Virus record (IMG/VR): IMGVR_UViG_3300021964_000718
Span: 1-20,445 of that record
Reading direction: 5' to 3' (one strand)
Source: a virus
DNA length: 20,445 nucleotides
Numbering within the stretch: the first letter of the stretch is position 1; every line of letters begins with the position of its first letter. The translations under genes and the position numbers were made by a program. This document shows, in pieces, positions 8,059-15,110 of this stretch. The notes below the pieces were generated by a model, which was not told the DNA's origin, ran no database searches, and was given only the letters and a program-made list of their open reading frames with translations.

Positions 8059-9194
8059 GCTAGTGCATCTCCTACTTGAAATCCGTAATACGTTGTACCG
8101 CCATCGTCCGTATAGAATGTGTACACATCAGTCTCACCGTTGGCAGGTGTTGTGGGTGTTATGCCGCCTGACCAAATGACAGATGATGGGTAAGTGATTG
8201 TTGCTAGTGCAGTTGAGCCTGTGGAGTATTGGTAGACTGCTGGTGGAGACGCCTGTGATAAGGCGTACATCTTGTCTCCAGCAAAGCTAAAAACCAGATC
8301 AAGAGGCCAGTTCATTTGTGAAGAAACGCTAAAGCTAATGCTAGCATAAGATGCCGTAGATAAATCAAATGGGGTAGAAAGACTATATTCAAATACGGTG
8401 TCACTGTTATAGCCCAAGATAAACATCTTATTGCCACCAGAAGAAAAAGCTAAACCCTCTGGGGCAGTCTCTTGCGAACTAACACTAAAGCTAACGCTAT
8501 CATATGTTGCTGTAGACAAATCAAAAGCTGTAGAAAGGCTGTATTGATAGACGGTAGAACCCTCCACACCAAATAATCTTGTACCTCCTGCATTAAATAC
8601 AACATCTCTTTCATTAAAAGAGCTTAGGCTAACGCTATCATAAGAGGCTGTAGACAAATCAAAAGCTGTAGAAAGGCTGTATTGATAGGCGGCACCTGTA
8701 GTTCCACCAGAAACATACATTTTAGACCCCGTATTATTAAATGCAATACCTAATGGGGATGTATCTTGCGAATTAACACTAAAGCTAACGCTATCATAAG
8801 AAGCTGTAGAAACATCCCAAGCTGTAGAAAGGCTGTATTGATAAACTGATGAGTTAGGGCCGTCAAGTAAATACATTTTATCGCCATCAACACTAAAGGC
8901 TAGTCCTCTAGCGTCTGAGGTTTGACTTGCAAAACTAAAGCTAACACTGTCGTAGGAAGCATTGGCTAAATCATAACCAGTAACAACATTAGCCCCTGTC
9001 AGCTTTAATGTTGCACTAGAAGCTGTACCTGATGCTGGGGGATTGCTGAATGCAAAGGTGGTATTAGCAGTAGGCGTATGGCTAAACACAGAGCCTGTCG
9101 ATAAGTCTAGCGTAGCATTGCCTGTAACAGTACCAACACCATCACCTTCTGTAGTCTCAAAGAACCCTTTGGTATAATCAATAAGCACAGTCAT
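8055..9194 (-). CDS. Adhesin paralogue with one 5-repeat propeller cassette
   Basis: 379 residues, start coupled to the upstream gene by an ATGA overlap. Residues 1-73 are the carrier lead (VLIDYTKGFFET, GTVTGNATLDLS, FSHTPTANTTFAFSNPPASG) and match the 120-residue neighbour closely. Residues 74-327 are five propeller-type repeats of about 51 residues; the third is shortened to about 46. Residues 328-379 are the closing carrier half (ITYPSSVIWSGG to TTYYGFQVGDALA). The cassette lies between carrier strands that are adjacent in the short paralogue. It is likely a virion surface protein of the fibre block. A pentameric-repeat lectin (tachylectin-like) fold is one possible model; no enzyme motif is seen. 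Confidence 0.85.
   Translation of the reverse strand: MTVLIDYTKGFFETTEGDGVGTVTGNATLDLSTGSVFSHTPTANTTFAFSNPPASGTASSATLKLTGANVVTGYDLANASYDSVSFSFASQTSDARGLAFSVDGDKMYLLDGPNSSVYQYSLSTAWDVSTASYDSVSFSVNSQDTSPLGIAFNNTGSKMYVSGGTTGAAYQYSLSTAFDLSTASYDSVSLSSFNERDVVFNAGGTRLFGVEGSTVYQYSLSTAFDLSTATYDSVSFSVSSQETAPEGLAFSSGGNKMFILGYNSDTVFEYSLSTPFDLSTASYASISFSVSSQMNWPLDLVFSFAGDKMYALSQASPPAVYQYSTGSTALATITYPSSVIWSGGITPTTPANGETDVYTFYTDDGGTTYYGFQVGDALA
8214..8975 (-). repeat. Propeller cassette, five repeats
   Basis: Residues 74-327 of the 379-residue protein: five units with the pattern D-L-STASYDSVSFS, F-x-x-x-G-x-K-M-Y and VYQYSLST. Several units share near-identical DNA stretches around the ASYDSVS and YQYSLSTA codons, so recombination between units is plausible. 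Confidence 0.85.
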
Positions 9195-9553
9195 GCCATT
9201 GCATCTCCTGCTTGAAAACCGTAGTACGTAGTGCCACCATCAAGCGTGAAGAAGTTGTACACATCCTTCTCGCCACTAGCAGGTGCAGATGGTGCAGTAC
9301 CCCCAGCCCATTTTACTGAGGAAGGCCAAGTAAGTGTAACCGTTGCAGAAGGTGCTACCTTCAATGTAAAGTCATATGCACTGCCTGTAGTAGGTGGATT
9401 GCTAAACACGAAAGTTACATTAGCCGTTGGTGTATGATTAAAAAGATTACCTGATGTTAAATCTAATGTAGCATTACCTGTGATTGTACCAACAGTTTCA
9501 CCTGAAGGTACAGCTTCAAAGACACCATTTGAGTAATCAATTACAAGGCCCAT
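9191..9553 (-). CDS. Minimal carrier-domain adhesin, no propeller
   Basis: 120 residues, with an AAGGAT-type site before the ATG. The whole protein is the bare carrier domain of its two larger paralogues: LVIDYSNGVFEAV, VGTITGNATLDLTSGNLFNH, FVFSNPPTTGSAYDFTLKV, then VTLTWPSSVKWAGG and GGTTYYGFQAGDAMA. Predicted strands alternate with loops, suggesting a small beta sandwich. The LKVAPSATVTLTW junction is where the 379- and 642-residue proteins carry five propeller repeats. It could be the ancestral unit, a hetero-oligomer partner for the others, or a deletion product. It starts the three-gene series, each joined to the next by ATGA. Confidence 0.85.
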   Translation of the reverse strand: MGLVIDYSNGVFEAVPSGETVGTITGNATLDLTSGNLFNHTPTANVTFVFSNPPTTGSAYDFTLKVAPSATVTLTWPSSVKWAGGTAPSAPASGEKDVYNFFTLDGGTTYYGFQAGDAMA

Positions 9554-9562
9554 AGTGTATCC

Positions 9563-9868
9563 TTATACTGCTGTAGAACCTGCCATGTCATCCTGAGCCA
9601 TCACCCAAGAGTAGCACTTATCAAGGAAAGCATCTCCTGATGAAGCATTGATAGCATCCCAATCTGCGTGATACCGTTTAAAGTCTACCTCACGAGTATC
9701 ATCTGTAGGTGTGCTTGTAGCATAAGCTGACAAGTCAATCATTACAGAAAACTTAGGGTCAGTGCCACGTTGCCGTGATACACTTGCAGTTACAATGCGG
9801 TAGTATGCGTTATTAAAGGCGATACCATATTGGCTTGCCCCTTCTGCGATATTATTTTGAATAGCCAT
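9563..9868 (-). CDS. Small phage protein of unknown function in the fibre block
   Basis: 101 residues, with a strong AAAGGAG site ten bases before the ATG. The N-terminus reads AIQNNIAEGASQYGIAFNNA, followed by a beta-looking stretch YYRIVTASVSRQ and KFSVMIDLSAYAT, then a helical end FLDKCYSWVMAQDDM. I do not recognise the family. The balance of beta N-terminus and helical C-terminus, the lack of a signal or membrane segment and its place between the fibre-tip paralogue and the carrier-domain series suggest a small virion or adaptor protein. It is clearly a real gene by spacing and ribosome site. Confidence 0.8.
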   Translation of the reverse strand: MAIQNNIAEGASQYGIAFNNAYYRIVTASVSRQRGTDPKFSVMIDLSAYATSTPTDDTREVDFKRYHADWDAINASSGDAFLDKCYSWVMAQDDMAGSTAV

Positions 9869-9882
9869 TGTTAGTTTCTCCT

Positions 9883-11103
9883 TTAGGCGTAAGTTACTTC
9901 AGATGTGTGGATCGTAGCGACCCAGCGAATGTTTGTAGAGGCTGCACCAGTCACTGTGATTGCCAAGCCACCGTTTGTTGTGTCAGCACTTAGAGCCATG
10001 CCCCACGATGGTGTGTTGTCTAGGACAGTTGTTGCACTATTGACTAGCACCGTTGTACCAGCAGAACCTTCCCTGCGTATCAAGCCTTCTACCTTCCATG
10101 CGGCACTCGCTGTACCACCAGATGCTTGCTGACGTGCTACGATGGTGCCGTGGAAGGCATAGGCAGCATTATTAGCTAAGATAATTTGGTTGTTAGATGA
10201 AACGGTACTTCTATTAGTGGTAAGAGCTTCTGCTGTAGCGTCTGTAGTATCAGCCAAAAGAACATAAATACCTGTTTGACTATAAAGAGAACTAGCACCA
10301 AAATCTGCGGCAGCATAAGCCAACTTACCAATTAACTCAGCTTTTGCGTTCCTACCAATGGCAGTGGAATATTCCCCTGATGCCAGTGATTGATACCCCA
10401 ACGCCGTAGATTGACTTCCAGATGCTACGCATGATCTACCAACAGCTACAGAGTTTCCTGCTGTTGCTTGAGTTTGATACCCTATTGATGTTCCAAAAGT
10501 TCCACTTGCCTTTGCTCGCCACCCCAGCGCAATACTATTAGAACTAGTAGCACCATAGCTAGAGGTGTTGTTGTCAATAACAGCAGCAAAACTGTCTGTT
10601 CCACCAGCCCTTGAATTACCTAGTGCAATAGAGTCTATCCCTGCTGCTTGTGCGTTATAACCAAAAGCAGCGGCGTTAGTACCAGTAGCGTCCGTGTTAT
10701 ATCCAATCGCAAAACTATCTGCTGCAGATGCTAAACTGTTTTCACCAATTGCAACACTGTCCTGACCTTGCGAACGAGCAGCTTCACCCATAGCAATTGA
10801 TCTATTTCCAACAGCACCATAGGCAGTATTACCGCCCCCATTGATTGCACAGAAAGCACCATCACCAGCGGCACTGCCAACACCAATAGCTATAGCACCA
10901 GACCCACCAGCATTAGACCCACTACCTATCGCAACGCCATTTGTGCCGCCAGCAAGGGGAGTCGTTGGCGTAGAAGGATTTTCAGCATAAAGCTCTAAAG
11001 CAGAACCACCAACCGCTGTACCCCCAAGTAAGAGGCTAGTACCGTCAGAGCTTAGAGTAATGCCCCCACCAGAGCCTGTGTGATCTATCTCGATTTTACC
11101 CAT
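9883..11103 (-). CDS. YadA-head-like fibre protein, paralogue of the main fibre's C-terminal third
   Basis: 406 residues. The start overlaps the fibre gene's stop by one base (TAATG), and a GAGG site lies in that gene. The lead KIEIDHTGSGGGITLSSDGT is a short beta stretch. Residues about 50-250 carry YadA/Hep_Hag-type head repeats (VAIGSGS, AIAIGVGSAA, SIAMGEAA, SVAIGENSLA, SIALGWRAKA). Residues 253-406 are a C-terminal domain ending LSADTTNGGLAITVTG, WVATIHTSEVTYA. Residues 37-406 align by eye with residues 968-1334 of the neighbouring fibre, with a nearly identical core containing NNTSSYGAT and SIALG. Such repeats form trimeric left-handed beta rolls. It is probably a second trimeric fibre or tip. 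The C-terminal domain may be the receptor-binding or trimer-closing part. Confidence 0.85.
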   Translation of the reverse strand: MGKIEIDHTGSGGGITLSSDGTSLLLGGTAVGGSALELYAENPSTPTTPLAGGTNGVAIGSGSNAGGSGAIAIGVGSAAGDGAFCAINGGGNTAYGAVGNRSIAMGEAARSQGQDSVAIGENSLASAADSFAIGYNTDATGTNAAAFGYNAQAAGIDSIALGNSRAGGTDSFAAVIDNNTSSYGATSSNSIALGWRAKASGTFGTSIGYQTQATAGNSVAVGRSCVASGSQSTALGYQSLASGEYSTAIGRNAKAELIGKLAYAAADFGASSLYSQTGIYVLLADTTDATAEALTTNRSTVSSNNQIILANNAAYAFHGTIVARQQASGGTASAAWKVEGLIRREGSAGTTVLVNSATTVLDNTPSWGMALSADTTNGGLAITVTGAASTNIRWVATIHTSEVTYA

Positions 11104-14100
11104 TATGCGTTTACAACCTCACTTGTATGAACTGTAGCAACCCAATTAAGGTTTGTAGCTGCAATACCAGTTACTTCTATTTTAAGTCCACCGTTTGTGG
11201 TATCTGCTGAAAGTGCTACGGATGCACTTGCTAGTCCTGCTGTATGGTACAAACTATTTACTATGCCAACTCCAAGTGTAGTATCAGCAGCCGTACCCTG
11301 TCGCATTATTACACCTTTGATCTCCCAACCTGCATAGTCATCACCATCCGTTGCATCTTCACGTACAACCACTGTGCCTGTAAAGGTCATGGCAGATTCA
11401 TTTTGTAAAATAATTTGGTTAGTAGTTCCTGCTGTACCATTAGTTGCAGTAAGTGCTTCAGGGGTTGCATCTGTTGTATCACTTCTTAAAACATACATAG
11501 ATGCTTGGGCATCGCCTGTATTGGCAAATAAACCAGAAGCATGCGCCCATTGCCCCCGTATAGTTGCTTTAGCTCTTAACCCAGATGCAACTGTATATTG
11601 CTGACTAGTTTCATTTCGTTCACCACCTATAATTACAGAATACAAACCACCACTATTAATAGTATTGTTTTCACCACCAATTATAGCACCATTGTTTGCA
11701 CTAACAGTATTACTAAGCCCTCCACCAATAAAACTTCTTGAGGTAGTAACTGAGTTACCGTTACCTCCTATTACAGAACTTTCATACCCCGAAGCCCTAT
11801 TATTATACCCTAGTGCAATACTTCTAGTATTTGTAGCACCATAGCTTGATGTATTGTTTCCTATAGCTGCAGCAAAGCTGTCTGTGCCAGAGGCGTAAGC
11901 CTTACCTAATGATTGCGCCTGATTTCCAGCAGTAACACCGCCTGATGTAGCAAATGAACCATTACCCCCTGCAATTGAGCCGTTGCCTCCCGCATCAGAA
12001 CCTATTGCTATTGCATAATAAGATGCATTTGCCGTTGCATTAGTGCCAATAGCGCCATTGTAAGTTCCTGTTATCGCATCTGCGCTATACCCAATTGCAA
12101 AGTTTTGAGTATTGTTAGCAACAGCACTATCCCCAATAGCTATTGCATTGGCACCTGTCGCACTTGGCTGTGCAGTGGGAGAACTTTCGTTAGCAGCATA
12201 AAGGTCAGCGCCAGAAGCCATGTCCACAAAACTCAACACCCCAGAGCCATTTGTAGTTAGTACCTGCCCACTTGTACCATCAGTGATAGCTGCAGTAGGT
12301 GCAGTAGTAAATACAGCTACGTTACCTGTAGCATCAGGGAATGTAATTGTACGATCTGCTGTTGGGTTTGTAAAGGATACTGTAGTTTCGTTAGCATCTG
12401 CACTAGAACCTTCAACACTAAACCCTGAGTCACTTAAATACAAACCAGATACAGTTGGGCTTGTCAGTGTCTTATTAGTAAGTGTCTTAGTCGTACCTGA
12501 GAAGTATGTGTCAAGTAAGTCTACATCAAAGTAACCAATAGCTGATGCAGAAGAGTCAAACACTGCAATGCCATCGTTGTTAGCGATAGCAGTACTTGTG
12601 TCAATCGTAATAGCTGATACATCTGCTACAGCATTAAGTTCAGCACCTGTAGCTGTCAGACCAGTTACGTTGTTAGATACTCCATTAACTGCTTGGATAC
12701 GTGACTCTACGGCTGCTGCAGTTGGTAGCTCAGAGTTAGTAGATCCTGCACCTACACTGGTTACAATATCAGTTACACTGTCTGTACCATCTGACAGAGT
12801 ACCAAATGTAATTGTACCTGTAGTGGTGATAGCACTCGATCCATTATTAATAGAACCAAAGTTACTTGTAATGCTACCACTATCAAGAGCACCTACTGTA
12901 GTCACATTGCTCAGTGTATCTAGTGCACTCTCAAAGTATGTCTCAAAGTCAGTAAGTGCTACCTGCTTCATAGTGCCAGCATCATTAACTACAACTCTAT
13001 CTGCATCTGCAAGGGTAGTAGCCGTAGCTGCTGTATCACCATCCATGATGTTTATTTCAGTAGCAGTAGCAGTTACACCTGTAAGATCCGTAGGTGCAAT
13101 ACTGATGTTAGCTGTACCATCAAAAGACTGACCAGCAATTGTACGTGCAGTTTCTAAAGCAGTAGCTGTCGCAGCATTACCAGAGGTATCCTGATTACCT
13201 GCTGTATTAACACCGGGCAAGTTTATATTAGCTGTACCGTCAAAGCTAACGCCACCAATAGTACGAGCCGTTTGTAGTGCCGTTGCAGTATCTGCATTAC
13301 CTGTTAGATCACCAGTAACATTACCTGTTATATTACCTGTAACATTACCTTCAATGTTAGCTACAAGTGTACCTGTAGTAATTGTAAGATCACCTGTAGA
13401 TGCACCAGTAAATGTACCTGTACCTACAGTAAACTTATCTGCACTTTCATCCCAACCAATAAAGGCATTATCAGATGTACCACGTTCAATGACAATACCA
13501 GCATCATTAGAAGGTGTACCTGTAGTACCATTACCTAGTTCCATTAACAAATCAGCAACGACAGTGTTGGTTGTGCTAATTGTAGTAGTTGTTCCGTTTA
13601 CAGTTAAGTCACCGCCTACAATAACGTTACCTGTTGTAGTAATTGCGTCAATGTATCCATGTGACCAATAGTTAGAACTGTCACCTAAACTATATGTACT
13701 GTCTGCACTTGGTATGAGATTAGAGGCTACATCTGCTGTAATTGTAACAGTATCTGTAGCTGCATTACCAATAGTAGTGTTACCATTAAAGGTAGCTGCA
13801 CCTGATACAGTAATAGAACCAAAAGAGTTTGCACCCGTAGAAGTTACATTACCCGTAAGGTTGCCAGTTACATTACCCGTAACATCTCCTGTCAGATCTC
13901 CTGTTACATTACCAGTTACGTTTCCAGTTACATTCCCTGTGACATTACCTGTTAGGTTGCCAGTTACATCCCCTGTGACATCTCCTGTCAAGTCTCCCGT
14001 CACGTTACCCGTAACATTGCCAGTAACATTACCTGTTACGTTACCAGTGACGTTACCTGTCAGAGCACCTGTAATTGCAGTAATGTTGGCAGCATCACCA

Positions 14101-15107
14101 TAGATATTTGCCCAACGAATAGAAGTAGTACCTAAATTATATAAGCTATCAGATGCAGGGTTAAGGTTTTTAGCTGTTGAAGTTGTACCTACAAGATTAC
14201 CTGTAACGTCACCCGTTAAGTTTCCTGTTACATTACCAGTGACATTGCCCGTAACGTTACCTGTGAGATTTCCTGTTACGTTGCCTGTCACGTTTCCTGT
14301 AAGTGGACCTACAAGAGATGTACCTGTAATGGTTGTACCTGTGATGGCTGCTGCAGTAGTACCACCAATTACCGTGTTATCTATAGCACCACCATTAATA
14401 TCAACAGTAGTAAGTGTAGATGTACCTGTAGCTGTAAGGGTTGTAAACGTACCAGCAGCAGCAGTTGTTCCACCAATGGTAGCAGCATCAATTGTACCAC
14501 CGTTAATATCTGCAGTGTCAGCTACAAGGCTATCAATGTTAGCAATACCATCAATGTAAAGATTACGCCACTCAGAGCCTGTAGCACCTAAGTCGTATGT
14601 ATCGTCAGCAGAAGGAAGAAGTGCAGAAGCAATATCAGCAGTAAAGGTTACAGTGTCAGTAGCAGCATTACCTAAAGTAGCATTACCATTTACTGTAAGG
14701 TTGCCTGTAATCGTAGCATTCTCATCAACTTGCAGGGTATCAATAGTAGCAGTGCCATCTAGGTACAAGTTTTTAAATTCTACGCTAGATGTACCAAGAT
14801 CAATATCGTTATCTGTGACAGGAGTGATAAGACCATCTTGGAATCTAACTTGTTCTACGGCTGCAGCAGATACCTCTACAAATACACCAACACGATTATT
14901 TGATGTATCTATAACTACTTTATTAAGCGCATCTGAATCAGCAATAAGTGGTACGTATGCGCCCTCTGCTGCAGTACCATCGTGCTTGTGTCCAGTTGAA
15001 GCATTAAACGCAGCAAGTACTTGGTCAAACTCTAGGTTTAACGGGTTAGCCCGTACAACGGCTGTTGCCACAATGTCTGCTGAAGATTGTCTTGTATAAC
15101 CTGCCAC
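11103..15107 (-). CDS. Main tail fibre, GNVT-repeat and YadA-head modular protein
   Basis: 1334 residues, starting at a GTG (15107) with GGAG eight bases upstream. Residues 1-60 (NPLNLEFDQVLAAFN, GHKHDGTAAEGAYVPL) are a likely tail-attachment lead. Four copies of a DLG-x-x-x-x-W-x-NLYIDG type motif follow (near residues 100, 170, 330 and 460). Three GN(V/L)TG arrays lie at 269-307, 349-422 and about 582-602. Later come ELGNGTTGTPSNDAGIVIER, a T4 fibre-like TALQTARTIGGVSFDGTANI twice, YadA-like head repeats (from 968) and a C-terminal domain (1179-1334). The repeats would give a long, thin, probably trimeric beta-structured shaft. It follows the nozzle gene by three bases, as expected for the fibre attached to it. 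No chaperone-cleaved intramolecular domain or enzyme motif is seen. Confidence 0.9.
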   Translation of the reverse strand: MAGYTRQSSADIVATAVVRANPLNLEFDQVLAAFNASTGHKHDGTAAEGAYVPLIADSDALNKVVIDTSNNRVGVFVEVSAAAVEQVRFQDGLITPVTDNDIDLGTSSVEFKNLYLDGTATIDTLQVDENATITGNLTVNGNATLGNAATDTVTFTADIASALLPSADDTYDLGATGSEWRNLYIDGIANIDSLVADTADINGGTIDAATIGGTTAAAGTFTTLTATGTSTLTTVDINGGAIDNTVIGGTTAAAITGTTITGTSLVGPLTGNVTGNVTGNLTGNVTGNVTGNVTGNLTGDVTGNLVGTTSTAKNLNPASDSLYNLGTTSIRWANIYGDAANITAITGALTGNVTGNVTGNVTGNVTGNVTGDLTGDVTGDVTGNLTGNVTGNVTGNVTGNVTGDLTGDVTGNVTGNLTGNVTSTGANSFGSITVSGAATFNGNTTIGNAATDTVTITADVASNLIPSADSTYSLGDSSNYWSHGYIDAITTTGNVIVGGDLTVNGTTTTISTTNTVVADLLMELGNGTTGTPSNDAGIVIERGTSDNAFIGWDESADKFTVGTGTFTGASTGDLTITTGTLVANIEGNVTGNITGNVTGDLTGNADTATALQTARTIGGVSFDGTANINLPGVNTAGNQDTSGNAATATALETARTIAGQSFDGTANISIAPTDLTGVTATATEINIMDGDTAATATTLADADRVVVNDAGTMKQVALTDFETYFESALDTLSNVTTVGALDSGSITSNFGSINNGSSAITTTGTITFGTLSDGTDSVTDIVTSVGAGSTNSELPTAAAVESRIQAVNGVSNNVTGLTATGAELNAVADVSAITIDTSTAIANNDGIAVFDSSASAIGYFDVDLLDTYFSGTTKTLTNKTLTSPTVSGLYLSDSGFSVEGSSADANETTVSFTNPTADRTITFPDATGNVAVFTTAPTAAITDGTSGQVLTTNGSGVLSFVDMASGADLYAANESSPTAQPSATGANAIAIGDSAVANNTQNFAIGYSADAITGTYNGAIGTNATANASYYAIAIGSDAGGNGSIAGGNGSFATSGGVTAGNQAQSLGKAYASGTDSFAAAIGNNTSSYGATNTRSIALGYNNRASGYESSVIGGNGNSVTTSRSFIGGGLSNTVSANNGAIIGGENNTINSGGLYSVIIGGERNETSQQYTVASGLRAKATIRGQWAHASGLFANTGDAQASMYVLRSDTTDATPEALTATNGTAGTTNQIILQNESAMTFTGTVVVREDATDGDDYAGWEIKGVIMRQGTAADTTLGVGIVNSLYHTAGLASASVALSADTTNGGLKIEVTGIAATNLNWVATVHTSEVVNA
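13842..14063 (-). repeat. GNVT array, about 18 units of 12 bp
   Basis: Residues 349-422 of the fibre are built of four-residue units G-(N/D)-(V/L)-T without interruption. In DNA the units are 12 bases long, but Gly, Val, Thr and Asn codons vary from unit to unit, so identical runs are short. Confidence 0.9.
14187..14303 (-). repeat. GNVT array, about 9-10 units of 12 bp
   Basis: Residues 269-307 of the fibre: G-N-(V/L)-T units ending GNLVGTT. A short third array lies near 13300-13360. All three follow the same 12-base period. Confidence 0.9.
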
Positions 15108-15110
15108 TTT

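Noticed and set aside
6130-9194. Diversity-generating retroelement variable repeat
   Set aside because: Repeats vary along their whole length rather than at adenine-linked sites, and no reverse transcriptase or template repeat is in the window.
13842-14303. CRISPR-like or satellite array
   Set aside because: The 12-base units are contiguous, without spacers, and encode an uninterrupted protein repeat.
13842-14303. N-x-T glycosylation sequons in the GNVT arrays
   Set aside because: The motif follows from the repeat itself; a bacterial virus fibre is not expected to be N-glycosylated by that route.
13714-14559. Long plus-strand frames rich in LPVTLPV repeats
   Set aside because: They are antisense readings of the GNVT arrays in the fibre gene; the repeat keeps the opposite frame open. 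They lack ribosome sites.
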